Shown here piece by piece: positions 34,280-46,339 of a DNA stretch of 64,000 nucleotides; the first letter of the stretch is position 1; each line of letters begins with the position of its first letter. The notes below the pieces were generated by a model. The model made no database searches and was not told where the DNA came from. It was given only the letters and a program-made list of their open reading frames with translations. Source of the DNA: Phytophthora sp. 'mugwort' (lineage: Eukaryota > Oomycota > Peronosporomycetes > Peronosporales > Peronosporaceae); NCBI GenBank assembly GCA_033558025.1, contig JAUCEF010000006.1, positions 2,728,001 through 2,792,000 on the forward strand, read 5' to 3'. A program made the translations under genes and the position numbers.

Positions 34280-37200
34280 ATGGAGTCTAATCAGGAGGTA
34301 CTGCGCCGCCACTTCGCGCTAGTGGACGCCAGCTACTGTTTCTTGGCCAAACACCGCGCAGATCCAACTGTGCACAGCGTTCTGCGCGTGGCCAACAGCT
34401 TCGGCAGCTCGAAGCTCACGCGTCACAGTCTCGTGGACTTAGCCGTCATCGCCCCAGCTCTCCTGGTTTTAGAACGTCCTAAAATAAGCTTCCAGTCTCG
34501 CTCAGGTAGGTATTTTAGATTAGTTTTTCAATAGTTTTTTGCACTAATTATTTAGTTTTCATGTGTAGATGACGTTTTCAGTCCGACGCCAGTAAGCACA
34601 GAGGAAGTTAAAATTGTCACGTTCCCGCTGGTACCGCAGACCAGCCAACGAGCAAGTACTAAGAGAAAAAGTTTGTTCGACGAGGCTTTGAAGAAAAATA
34701 TGAATCTGATGGAAGGCTCGTCCAAGAATCATGAAGCAATTACTGGCAAAATTGATAGTGCCGGCGAGCCATCGTCTATTAATCCCACAAGGTCGACACA
34801 GAAAGAAGATGTTCCTCTTCAAAAAGATTGGGGGTCGTCGGTGCTGACGATGTTGCAGCAACTGAATATATACGAGAACCAGATTATTCACGTTGAACGC
34901 CGCAGCTTAAGGCAAGCTCAGTATCGTGACGTTGAGCCGCTACAGCTGTCGACTCAAGTGTGTGAAGCGCTCGAAAAGTGCTACAACATTAAGCAGCTTT
35001 ACTCGCACCAGTTCGAGGCGATCGAAGCGATTTGTCGCGGAGAAAACGCCGTCTTGTCGACTGCTACAGCTAGTGGAAAATCGCTCGCGTACAATGTCCC
35101 GATGCTGGATATGCTACTTAAAGACCCGAGCGCTACGTTCATGTATTTGTTCCCGACGAAAGCGTTGGCCCAGGATCAGCTTAAGTCGCTGAGACGGTTC
35201 TTGGAGACTGCACATCTTCCACTTCGTCTCGGAGCGACCTTTGTAAGTGATTAGCTTGCCTTTGTTACGCTTCAAATTAGAGCTCATCCGTCTGTGTTGA
35301 ATGCTGTTGTGCAGGACGGCGACACACCTATGAAAAGCCGCTCGATGGTGATCCGCGAGACGCGGGTATTCCTCACCAATCCTGACATGCTTCACTTGAC
35401 AATCCTTCCGCAGCATCGACAATGGAAGCAGGTGCTCTCAAGCCTCAGGTAGGACTTACCTAGATTCCTACTGTAGGAATCGTTTTACAGAGTTTGATTT
35501 GCTTTCAAGGATCACTAACCACGCCTTTTTGTCGTAGATTTCTCGTTATTGACGAAGCGCACATGTACCGCGGCGTATTTGGGTCACATGTTTCCTGTGT
35601 CTTTCGCCGCTTATTTCGCTTGTGTGCGCTGTACGGGTCCAATCCGCAGGTGGTATGCTGCTCAGCTACTATTCAGAATCCGGAAGCACATTTTCGCCAA
35701 TTGTTTCCAGCACTTCCACCTCAGCCAGTTTCATCCTCAAGCGACTGCACTGATGCCAGTGGAAAAGGACATTTTGAGAACGACATGTGTCCTCCCAACT
35801 TACACTTCTTTCGACAGCGGCCGCTAAAGGTAATCACAGAAGACGGGGCTCCGTCCGTAGATAAACTATTCTGCGTTTGGAATCCCAAAACAATGGAGAC
35901 GAAGAGTTCTAGCAACTCGCAGCTCGAGCAGATCTCGTCACAATGTGCTGATACCTCCAAGACATCTTCGTCTGTGATAACCCTTAAGAAACGCAAGCGC
36001 ACAGAGTGTACGACGAATATGCTAAATCCTGGCGAGGAAGAGCAGAAAGTTGAGGTCAACTCGAGTACCAGCGCGATTTATCAAGGCGCTCGAATTCTCG
36101 CTTGTTTAGTGGAAGCAAATATTGCTACGCTCCTCTTTTGTCGCGGCAGGAAGCTAACTGAGCTGGTGCTTATGAACGTCCACTCGATCCTGAAAGCTCA
36201 CCCCAAGACGCAAAATTTACTTAATCGGGTTAGCTCCTACCGCGGTGGATATACGCTTGAATCGAGACGACGGATCGAGCAGCGATTGTTCAGTGGAGAA
36301 TTACTTGGTGTGGTGGCGACAAACGCTTTGGAGTTAGGTATTGACATCGGTGAGTTGGACTGTACCATACATCTCGGACTCCCGTCAAGCATTGCGTCCT
36401 TATGGCAGCAAGCAGGCCGTGCAGGTCGTCGACAGCTTCAATCGAGGCAAAAGCAATCGATTGCGGTTATAGTTTGCTTCGATGCGCCTCTGGATCAGCA
36501 TTTTGCACAAAAGCAGCACGCTATGGAGCTCTTCCAGCGTGAACCGGAAGCCGTGAGTTTAAACCCGATGAACCATCGCGTCCTAGGACAGCACTTGCTG
36601 TGCGCTGCCCGCGAGTCCGCACTCTATTCTTTGCAGTCTGGAACAGCCTACATCGATTCATTCGTTTTCGGGAGTCTCCTGAACAGGGGAAACGACAATA
36701 GCGTGCCAACTGTGGTAAACGAAGTGGTTCAATCCCTTTTGAAGGAGAACAAGTTGATGAGGTGTTCAGAGCCAGGTGGACGCATGAATTATTGTATTCA
36801 TTCCTGCATGCCGAAGAAGTTTCGCGCCGTGAGTTTGCGTTCCATCTGCGATGAAAATTACACGGTGCTGGTCCCAAGCAATAATGTCAATAATGATGGA
36901 GTCGACGGGGAAATATTGGATGAGATCCCAGGGGACAGAGCATTCTTTCAGGTGTATCCCACAGCAGTGTATCTCCATCAAGCACAAGAATACTTAATCA
37001 CCCGTCTGGACAATGTCCAACGCATAGCGTTCGCGAAGAAGTGTCTTCAGCCACTCACGCACTTTACAACCTGCCGTGATTTCACAGACCTGGAGGTTGT
37101 GCGTATCCACAGTACCACACAACTCGGACAAGACCACGAAGAGGCGAAAGCTGATTCCGTCCTCGTTTGTGTAGGTACCGTCTCGATTTTGACGCGGGTT

Positions 37201-37863
37201 GTGGGGTCAACGATGCTGGAAAAGCGAACGATGAGAGTATTAGGGACGAACGAGTTTTCGTTACCACTTATGCAATCCTTCGGAGAAGCTGTATGGCTTG
37301 AATTTCCAGCTACACTCCGAAAGCAAGTCGAAGAACGTGGCGGAACGTCATGGATTGCAGCGCTGCATGGAGTTGGCCACCTTTTCGTCGCGCTAGTTCG
37401 TCTATTCGTACTCTGCGATGCGGAGGATGTTGGTACGGAACATGTCAATGAGTTTGAGCAGCGCATCAAGTATGGTGATTCTTCTTTATTTAGCTATCAC
37501 TTTTGTTTTGCTGTGAAATTAATGGTTCTGCTGCTGTTAGGCCTAACCGGGTCACGATATTCGAGCGACGGGAAGGGGGGAGTGGATTAGTCCCGGAAAT
37601 TGTCAAAGTTATGCCGAAGGTACTGAATGGATTTACGCATACCTGTTTTTCATGCAATTGCTCACAGATACTTTTGTTGTTTACAGCTAATTAACAAGGC
37701 CTGGACGATTGCAAGTGAGTGCTTGTGCTCTGACGGTTGCCCGGCTTGCATTCAGTCGGCTGGATGTTCTGAGTATAATCACGTTTTGGACAAGCAGGGG
37801 AGCCTTCAGGTACTTGACTATCTACATAATTTTGTCAATCTTACTGACGCTTCCTCATTCTAA
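34280..37863 (+). CDS. HRQ1: HRQ1/RecQ4-type DNA helicase (6 exons)
   Basis: A superfamily 2 DNA helicase of the Hrq1 (YprA/RecQ4-like) family, which acts in interstrand-crosslink repair and telomere maintenance in yeast. My model is exons 34280-34505, 34569-35242, 35315-35448, 35538-37469, 37541-37619 and 37687-37863, all GT..AG and in phase, giving 1073 residues (yeast Hrq1 is about the same length). Motif I TATASGKS is at 240-247, DEAH at 350-353 followed by MYRGVFGSHV, SATIQNP soon after, and motif V-VI ATNALELGIDIGELD..QQAGRAGRR later. The last exon carries the DUF1998-like cysteine cluster CLCSDGCPACIQSAGC. No break was seen; it looks functional. Confidence 0.93.
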
Positions 37864-38370
37864 CGATGAGAATGAGACAATAAAAAAGAGATTAGTACGT
37901 ACACTACACTACACCATGATTTCCTTCTAATTAAACTGCTTTTTACTTTACTAAAAACATGGTTGGAGATTGGGATTGCTCTATGTGGATGTCACGTGTT
38001 ATGTGTCATTGTAGCTAAGTACGTGGACAATTGTCGTGCAAAATCATCCATTTCAATCAACTTCAAAATTCACAGTTGGATGATCTTCGAACCTTGTAAA
38101 ACTCTTCGTACTAAGGTGGTAAGAAGACCCTCGAGATTCTTGAGCCTCCAGTTATGACCCTTTCCGGTGCGTAATTGTCGTTAAACAAGCGAGTAAAGTT
38201 ATCATATTCCACGCTAGTGAGCTTCGAGTGGGCCCTTTCGGGAATTCACCCTCTCATCATGTTGTGGAGAGGAAACACACGTTCTCTTACTCAGCTACAG
38301 CATCTTCCTAATTCTGAATTGACAGTTTTTTTTTTCATCCCCGGGCGTCCGTTTGCTCTCCAGTAGCTGT
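37864..38370. other. intergenic region
   Basis: Nothing recognised between the helicase gene and the SINE-like repeat. Confidence 0.35.
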
Positions 38371-38555
38371 CAAACCGATCCCGGTTGGTGCGGTGGTCAG
38401 ACCGCGCGCTTCGGGACCGGGAAATTGTGAGTTCGAGTCCACGAGTGGGCTGGATTTTCGGCCGGAAAAGTAGAGCAGGGTCAATAGTGTAATGGACAGA
38501 CCCACAGCACGCGGTTGATATGGCTTACACCCCAATAGTGGAGGTTCCAAATTGT
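38371..38555 (+). mobile_element. tRNA-derived SINE-like element, copy 1
   Basis: A 185-bp repeat with a tRNA-like head: a box A-like GGTGCGGTGGTCAG region followed about 40 bp later by GAGTTCGAGTCC, close to the polymerase III B box. It shares its body and 3' end (CAATAGTGGAG..CAAATTGTTC-like) with 50696-50848. It is bounded by a 14-bp direct repeat with one mismatch (38357-38370 and 38556-38569, core AGCTGT), as expected of a target-site duplication. SINEs of this kind depend on a partner LINE to move. Confidence 0.75.
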
Positions 38556-38994
38556 TCTCCAATAGCTGTTAAGAGTGATGTCAGATTGTTAACTCCGGGT
38601 TCGTTTACGCTAAGAAAACGTTTCTGAATTCCTGGTGTGGACACATCACGTTCATTGCGCTGCTTTGTCCTTGCGACGGCCACTGGGCCGAATGGCGTTA
38701 CTGCAACCATAACCTTAGCCATTTACGATTTGACGACGGTAAATATGGCAACCTTGATGGTAAACACACTTCAGGCAACCTTTGCGGAAGTAAAGCAACC
38801 ATAAAAACAGCTGGGGAGAGGTAATCTATAATAAAATTTACGGCCGCGATGGCACTTGGATGCAGCCAACGTGAATTTTCATAAATTTAGAAAAAGCATT
38901 AAGTTCGCACAAACAACATTCTGGTCAGTAAGTTCGCACGAACACTTTGTGCGAGAAGAACACGCTTCTGCAACGATCCTCTCCCTATCACGGC

Positions 38995-39291
38995 ATGAAC
39001 GATAAAACGCTGGCCCGCAAACTGGTGCGCGCCCGCCTCGCCGACCTTGTGAGCATGAAGGAGGAGCTGGAGAAGATGAGCGTTTACCTGGAGAAGATTA
39101 TGATAACTCAGCTAGACTTTTAAACCTTGATGGAAGAGTGTGAAGAGCACAGCTACGAGTTGTCTGAGTCTGTAGGCGATGAAGCCCTCACTACAGCTCG
39201 CGAAGAGTCGCTATCTTTTGATGTTCTGCTGGAAATATTAATCAACAAGCTATCCAACATCACTGAGGCTGCATACTGTATTAGAAGATAA
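38995..39291 (+). pseudogene. small charged ORF with one in-frame stop
   Basis: ATG 38995 opens 42 codons of a helical, charged peptide (MNDKTLARKLVRARLADLV) to TAA at 39121; the same frame then continues without a stop for another 55 codons to TAA 39289 (EECEEHSYELSESVGDEA). The joint stretch looks like one short protein split by a nonsense codon, inside the left end of the MULE. Function is unknown. Confidence 0.35.
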
Positions 39292-39424
39292 TACCGGTTG
39301 AATTTGCCTATCACAGTTGGATCCGTAGCAGTTGATGGATCTGACTAGCTTTATCCGCGTCGTGCGCAGATATGGAACGCTCTTGGGAACTGAGACAGAG
39401 CCATCCATAAAATTTTCAAGCGCA

Positions 39425-39916
39425 TCACGCTGACATCTTTCTTGGATACGTTGCACTGCTGCAGAGCAAACTTTCCAGAAGATAGCCGTGCGCTTGGCCT
39501 ACAACCATGACACCGCAGCTGACAGGGTCTTGTTGCTGTGGTGTCTCAATCCGCTCAATTAGACCGACAACAGGCTGGCGCGCATTGTTAAAAGCTTGGT
39601 GCCAGCGTTTGACAAACTCGACAAGTCCTTCATTTTCCTCACTGTGTTCGTCTTCTTCATTTTTTTCGGTGCCTTCCCAAACATCCTTCATTTGGTCGCG
39701 ATGTCCCTCGTCAATAAGCGGCTCATGCATATAAACATGTACTCGAGGTGATTGGGCGGTACCCCCATAGAGCAGACGTATCATAGTAAAACCCCAGTGA
39801 TTGCACTCAAATTCACTGGGTGGATGATGAACTTCGACATTTGCACAATTGCCTGCAGAGAATCGGCCGCAGCCGCTAGTTCTTTCCCCACTTCCAACGC
39901 AGACAACATACTCCAT
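39425..39916 (-). pseudogene. Ulp1/C48-like protease domain of the MULE
   Basis: Minus-strand frame with the C48 layout: His in CNHWGFTMIRLLYG, a downstream acidic residue region, then QQQDPVSCGVMVVGQAHGYL with the catalytic Cys in SCG. It lies directly downstream of the transposase C-terminal part and may have been fused to it or read separately; the N-terminal boundary is unclear and the first codon is not a firm start. Fusion or linkage of Ulp1-like proteases to MULE transposases is known from plants (Kaonashi-type elements). Confidence 0.7.
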
Positions 39917-41206
39917 CGGTCAGGAATGGAGATAGCTGGAAGCACATCAAATCCATGTCCTTTGTGTATTAAATGCATGAGACGGCGACACGGTAAATGA
40001 TGACTGCTGTGGAATAGACAGGTACACGACCAATCGACATCATCACACTTATACGTTTGGTTCAAGCAGTGAACTATCCAAGACGAAAAACCTGAGCCGC
40101 CTCGCTCACATTTTGCATCTTTCACCAGGGTAATAAATCGCTCCCACTCTCGTTTCACTTGTACAAGCATTTCCGTTGACAATCTAGTCGCAACTCCACG
40201 CAGAAAACGCGAACCGTCTTCGGCATGCATGACGATGAGTTGTGTAGCCCATAGTCGAAACAATCTCCAGCGTAACAGTCATCTGGTGCTGCAACAGACC
40301 AGCAATCGTCCTGTCAACTCGTGTCTTGTGGCTCAATCGCATTTGCACTTGATTCCAGTTTGATTCAATCCTGTTTGTCGTCGTATTACCAGCCGTGAAA
40401 AAATTGCTACGAGCGAAGTTCGCCCACATATCTCGCCATGAGTGCCAAATCCAGTCGAAGTACAAAAAAATGGCAGGTCTATTGTTGTCTTCGCAGTAAC
40501 ACCTTAAATCGCCGTAGCGAGTGTCATACATAGTGTGCCTCCGTGGTACTAGTTAAAACATACATTATGTTAGACCATTCGAAATTACCAAGTTGAGGTA
40601 AAAAAAAAATATCCTGTAAAGCAACTTTGTCATGAGGGTGAGTAGATCATCGCGTTGGGAAACCTTCAATCGAAACGTAGGTCGCTGCATCACCTTCTTC
40701 CAGTATGAAATTGCATGGAACTGACAGAGTAGTATTTTCGCATCTGGGAACGACTACTCCAGTACGCGCCATTCTACGGAATCCTTATCAATCACCACTG
40801 AGGAGATGTTGCGCCATCCAGGATTCTTCTCCTTAAAAAAATTCTGGATTGTTGCTATCGTCACAGTCTGCTGGTTGAGAGTAATAAAGTCTAGAATGGA
40901 AATCTTCTGCCAGATGCTGTGGTGACGACCAAACTGCCTATACTCAGCAAAACCGCATCAAATCACCCCAGGTTAGACACTAAGGGTGCTGCATGGTTGC
41001 CATAATTCAATAAGGTTGCAATAAAAAGGTTGATATAAGTGGTGAGGCACACGTACCCAAGTGATAACCCAGATTGTTGGTCCCGTGCGTAAAGCCCATC
41101 GCCAATGTCTCGCCCACTCCTCAACATTAACTTCTGCAACTTCGTCTGCATGATAATTCCCCATCCATTTGGTCTTGTATAACAAGAATATCGAGGCCTT
41201 CCAGTT

Positions 41207-41260
<54 letters not shown>

Positions 41261-42450
41261 CATGTTCTTCAAGAGATCCTCCGCCGAATCCTGCCCCAGG
41301 GGTGTGGGTACGATTCTGTTAGCAACAATAAGTGAATATTAGTTCACGGTTGGGTTTGCAAAGGTTACTCACATACCTCGTTTCGTATGACGACGTAGAA
41401 TGTGCCGTTATCCGTTGGCATCACACTTGCTGTGAAACGTGATAAGCACCCGGAGTACCGTACCCTGCGGTTGCGCTGACCAGTAGAGCGAGAACCCTGT
41501 GAAACACCGTGCGTACAGCGGAAAACCCTGTTACTCCACTTAGAGCTGAATTGTATTTGATCGGTGTGGGAGCTAAACGTATGAACAGACGACACATCAT
41601 TCCAGTTAAAAGCAATCCAATCAATAACAATATTCAAATTGCATACCTGTTGTAAGTTGCCACTGTATCAGAACTGCGAACACGGTAGTGAAGATTGTTG
41701 GCCTTCTTGTAGGCCGCATACAGCGTATGAATTTCATTCCAGGTCTTGATTGTTTTCTCTGGAAATGCTGCTGCCACGTTCGAGATGTCTGCGCGTTTTT
41801 CTTCCATAGCAGACAGCTCCTTTAGATGCTTACTTGTGCGCATGCGTGGGGCATACTCCTCCGACTTGTGCGCCTCCGACACAATTTCTTGTGTTCCTTG
41901 TTCTTGCGTTACGTCTAGCTGCACAACTTTGCTTTTCTTTCGCGAGATCGCGGCGTCTTTTGCAATATAATGCCGTTTTTTTCATTTGGCGGGCACTGTT
42001 GCGCTTCGAAGTTGGCTGTTGTTTTGCTGACTTCTTCGCTACAAACGCAATATTAAAGTAAATATGAGCCACACATCCACAAGGAAGACGTAAGCATACA
42101 GCAACATCGGTTCATACATGTATGGCAACTATATCAATAAAGCGACTTTAGAATTAATCATACCCGAAGATCTATCGGGCGACGTGCTCCCATCCGTCCT
42201 TTGCGCGCTGGGAAATCAATATATGCGCCAATGTTCACCAGCAACGCACGCCATATCATATCGGATAATGAAGCTTACCCGATTTTGGAGCTTCATCCAC
42301 CAACGTGGCCTCTTCATGTGCGTCAGAGGCCTTGTCTCCGCCTCCAACTTCGTCCGGAACGAAATCGTCGTCGCTGTCGTGGTTCTTCTCGATGCTCAGC
42401 TAGGTGCATGTAGTTCGGATTAGCCTTAGTGGTTTTGTTGCGCAAGCGTC
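39781..42450 (-). pseudogene. MULE transposase relic (FAR1-like N-terminus, SWIM-like finger)
   Basis: Minus-strand transposase in many pieces. N-terminal acidic exon-like block (DSDDDFVPDEVGGGDKASD, about 42300-42390) ending in a GTAAGC donor-like site; FAR1-like DNA-binding part with FRCTHGVSQGSRSTGQR (about 41460-41530); the second catalytic Asp region VVIDKDSVEW followed by a TAG stop and FPDAKILLCQFHAI (about 40680-40790); third acidic block TTNRIESNWNQVQ (about 40340-40390); and a weak SWIM finger CTC..CRRLMH (about 39970-40030) with Arg where the His should be. A (CT)n microsatellite interrupts it at 41212-41257. It is inactive. Confidence 0.75.
41212..41257. repeat. (AG)23 microsatellite
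   Basis: Uninterrupted AG dinucleotide tract of 46 bp within the MULE transposase relic. Confidence 0.95.
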
Positions 42451-42856
42451 GTCCTTTAAAACGTTTGAAGTTAGTAGCTAAATTGAGCGTATGATTTCAT
42501 CGTTGCAAGCAATTTTGCCATCATAGCCTCCCCCTTCCGTATTGTTTCTCTCGACCGTGTGTAGTGTTGCGTGACCCCTCTGCTTTGTGTGCTGCGCGCT
42601 CGCCCCGTTCCGTTCGCCGCGTGTCCCTGGTTCGCAAATTAGGAAATGAACGGCTTTGGGTGCTCGTACCTAAAGGATTGTTTACAGTAAATGCGTATCT
42701 AGGATTTGAATGCGAACTTCCGACGCAGTGCAAGTTCTGAAAATATATTACAGTGGACTTTTTTGAGTTGGGTTAAAGCAACCATAAATGCTAAAACGAC
42801 CATTCATGTCTCATAATTATGGTTGCGGTAGCCACTCTCCACTGGGCCAGTGTTGG

Positions 42857-43336
42857 TACAAAAACTATTTATATTTTATTGCGAATAAAAGATCAAAAGA
42901 ATATTTTTACAGACCCCCCTCGCCAATTTAATACCTTCGGGGGAAGCCATTCGTGTTATGTCTGCAACTTATTAACTATCAGAGCGGGAACTTTCCATAC
43001 AAACAACCAAGCGAAGTCGGTGGATACCTCAACGTATTAGATTTGATGATTTATTTGCTTGCACAGCTACTAAATTGGCGAGGGGGAGATGTATCACTTT
43101 TCGGATAAGTGCGATTTGTGCCTATTTTCGTTTTTTTTTTCTTGTTGTATGGGCCATATCGGCCGCATAGCGCTCTATTTGATAATGTCTGTAGTTCAGG
43201 CCAGGCGCGTTAGTGAGTAGTGTGCTTTCAAGTGGTTCGACGGCAACGGGCTCGCCGCACGATCGCGTCTGGCGCATTGCCTGCGTAGAGTAGAGGGTGT
43301 CAGCTCCAGTGCGACGGGAACCAACGTGAAGTGTAG
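42857..43336. other. intergenic, AT-rich
   Basis: No coding or RNA feature recognised between the MULE right end and the foldback element. Confidence 0.3.
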
Positions 43337-43478
43337 AAATCGGATATGCTTGCAGCTACACAATCGCTGTGTCTTCCCTCACAGGCTACTATTAGGGCAG
43401 CCACAGTGATTGTAATTGTGTGTGGCTGCTTAATAGTAGCCTGTGAGGGCAAATTCAGCCTCCAAGCATATCCGATTT
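43337..43478. mobile_element. foldback MITE
   Basis: A 142-bp element with a perfect 16-bp terminal inverted repeat, AAATCGGATATGCTTG at 43337-43352 and its complement at 43463-43478, and a second internal stem of about 30 bp (43376-43405 with 43419-43449, one mismatch/bulge) around a short AT-rich loop. Such small, non-coding, hairpin elements are moved by a transposase supplied elsewhere. Confidence 0.8.
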
Positions 43479-43805
43479 AACGGATAAAGAAATAAAAACA
43501 TAGTAATTCTTTATCTTTATCTTTTTAAATTTAATTTTATCCCGATAATAACCCTCCGAATATTTTATATAGCGGCCCAGGGCTCCGCTCAGTTCATGTG
43601 CGCTTGTCTACTCTCAGATCCACACCCACTACGCTTTTGTCTCGGAGGAGGTGTGATTGATTATCTAAGATACACAAGATCTATTTAAGTTTTGACAAAT
43701 CCTACGCCTCTTTTGCAGTTTAGCAAAATCGCTACTGTAGTGTTACATGTAGCCTATCTACATGTACCCCTGGTACTCGTGCGAGCACAGCCATAGCCAA
43801 CAACG

Positions 43806-45785
43806 ATGCCGTCACAGCCAGGTATACCGAAAAATACATTGGTCAAACAATTATTGTCAATAAAGTTTAGCAATATATTTATTTTTGCGGATTTTTGCGG
43901 CAATATGATTATTTATTGCACTGAAGGATGGTGCTCCATTCGTTTCTTCATCCAGCCAACTACAGTGACAACTGCTACGATCAAGGCTCAATTTTTTATT
44001 GCAATCTGCTTCCCGCTCAAGTCTCCATCTATGTCAGCCTCCGGAATGCTGGCCTCTCAGCGACTCGTCCGCCCCACCTTCTTGACCCGGCAGGTCTCCC
44101 AGTTCTTCTTTCGGCCTTGCCGGGATGAGAATGACGAGATCATTCTTGAGTACTACCGGAGCCGCTGTGGCACGGTGCGCGAGCAGGGAAGCCGCAACGG
44201 CTGGTCCAATCTGATGCAGCACGTCCGCCAGCAGCACCCGGAATACGAGGTAGAGATGCCGGCTGCCACGACCGCAGAGACTGGGTCGCTGGCACACTAC
44301 GTGCGCCGTACCTCTCAGAATCGGTACGGCTGGCTGCGTGGATTGTGATGAACAATCTACCTCTCACCTTTTGTGAGAATGCAGACACTAGACGGTAAGA
44401 AACACAAGATATCCCTTCATTTTTATCAGTATTTACTAACACTCTTCATTATTTACCTTGTAGTTACTCAATTCTCGATTCGATTTGTGGAAACGCTGGT
44501 ATCCGTTTTGGACGGGGTCATGCTGGCTGTGCTGCGAAAGATAGCGGCTGAGATCCCCGAGTATTTCGGGCTCATCCTGTTTGGCTGGAGCCATGCATCA
44601 GAACACTGCGTGGCTGTCTTTGCCAGCTATGAGGTGGATGGCGTGGCAAAGTAGCCACTGCTGTGCAAATCCCCTCTCATTGCAGCCCCTGACGATGACC
44701 ACTCCGCCCAAACGCACCAGGCCTTTCTGACGGAGATGCTACGCCGTGACTACGGTAAGCATATGGACCAATGTCTGTTCATTGTTGGCCATAATTGCTC
44801 CGTCAACCGTCGTCTATCTACACTGCTGGATGTCCCTTTGGTCGGCTGTGCAAGCCATCGCCTAATTTTGGCTGTCCAACTTGACTTGGCCGACCACGAG
44901 GAAGACATATCGGCGGTGCAAGCTCTCATGGTCAAGCTGCGCACCTTGAACCAATCGGCAAAACTCCGGTAAGTTATTTTTGGAGTGGTTCTTACTATTC
45001 TAAACTAAAAATATTTTTGGGTGGCTATGTATGTAATTCTGAACCGATTCAAACGCCACTCCGACCTGTAATTCGCCAATCCACACGATGGAGCCACGTT
45101 CGCAATGCTAAAGCGCTATTTCAGGCTGCTGGAGCACTTGGATGCTGACGACGAAGACCTGGCAGAGCTGCTGCTTTTTGCTACTCGCAACAAGAGGCTT
45201 CGGGTGCTGCTCAAGGAGCTGGAGGATGTCGAGTCCATTGCGAAGGCGCTATAGCGAGAGGACATCACCCTGCTGGACGCCGGGGTGGCTTGATGGGTTG
45301 ATCAAGCTTAAGCCGGCTTACGCTCCGTATTTGGGTACGTTCATTGCAGTGATATGTCACTAAATAGTTTTACTTACGCACTTGCATGTAGCTCCTCGTG
45401 CTGATATTGTAGCGACCCCAACTTCGAAGCCGGCTCCGTGCGAATTCTGAGTGGCAAGGGAGCGAAGATGACAAGAAACGAGAAGGCCGTTCTGCGGCCC
45501 TTCGTAATTCAGCTGGGTGAAGCAGCAGCAGTACCAACGGCCAGCATGAATGAGTCGCTGGTGGAGAGGATCCAGAAACAGCGTCGAGTTGCTGAAGAAG
45601 TGGAGACGTATAGGCTGATCAAGTCGATTCCGTTAACTTCGAACGTGTTGAGAGGTTTTTTAGCGTCGCGCGTGCAACGCTTGGTCAAGAACGTCACCTT
45701 GCAACCTGCAACTCTAGAGAAGCTGCTCTACCTGCGCGAGAACGGCAACTATTGGAGAGTCCTCACTGTTGATGCACTGGATTAG
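43806..45785 (+). pseudogene. hAT transposase relic 1
   Basis: Broken hAT transposase. A BED-finger-like region (RSRCGTVREQGSRNGWSNLM then HVRQQHPEYE) lies at about 44158-44250; a spliceable gap with GT at 44395 and AG at 44463 follows; FGWSHASEHCVAVFA (about 44580-44630) and FIVGHNCSVNRRLSTLL with VGCASHRLILAV (about 44778-44880) mark the RNase H-like core; a C-terminal dimerisation-like block ending LEKLLYLRENGNYW lies at about 45610-45760. Stops and frame changes split the pieces. The His in VGHNCSVNR replaces the usual catalytic-site Asp (VGDN), a further sign of decay. Confidence 0.8.
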
Positions 45786-46339
45786 CTGGTTACTGGCATG
45801 TTGCTGATAGTACGTTATGCAATAATTTACTGACGGTTTTCCTTCCTAGCGACGCATTATTTATTTTTCTGTTGCATGCCCACTAGATATCAATGCCATA
45901 ATCGGCATGCCTGGTCACAGCGACAGTAAAATCTGCCGACCAAGGCCCCAACCTCTCTTCCGCACAACCATTACTGCGTAACAGGGCTCCCCAATAAAAA
46001 AATGCGTAAGTACATAAATTTATGTACATTAATCCCCCCATTATGTATGGGAGCAGCTTGAAGGCTGTACATCAATTATGTATGGTTGGTTTTTTTACGC
46101 ATGCATTTTTTTAAAGGTAGCAAGTCTGACCGTAATTACTTTTTCTAAGCATCGACACATGCAAACTAACCCCTCGAGTTCTCCCGCGTCTATTAAGTGT
46201 TGACCATAGTTTTCATACCTCCGAGTATGGCTGACCTCGTCCTCTCGAGGCCCCCACCAGCTCCTCGCTTCTCGCCGAAGGATATAGCCTTCTTCACCCT
46301 TCCCCATGCCTAGACGACAACGGAGAAGTGACCTACTAC

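Larger units (their letters stand above)
38680..42856. mobile_element. MULE-type DNA transposon with Ulp1-like cargo
   Basis: Proposed whole element. The ends carry a related inverted motif: left 38680-38716 contains CACTGGGCC..TTACTGCAACCATAA, and the right end near 42815-42856 reads its approximate reverse complement (TTATGGTTGCGGTAGCC..CTGGGCCAGTG). Between them are minus-strand transposase and protease relics and a small plus-strand ORF. Imperfect TIRs and no recognised target duplication leave the exact ends open. Confidence 0.5.

Noticed and set aside
38371..38460. Possible tRNA gene from the box A/B-like motifs
   Set aside because: No convincing acceptor or anticodon stem, and the unit recurs at 50696-50848 with a longer common body and target duplications, so a SINE fits better.
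41211..41260. AG tract as a CRISPR-like or satellite array
   Set aside because: Simple dinucleotide microsatellite; no spacer structure. No CRISPR arrays exist in the window.
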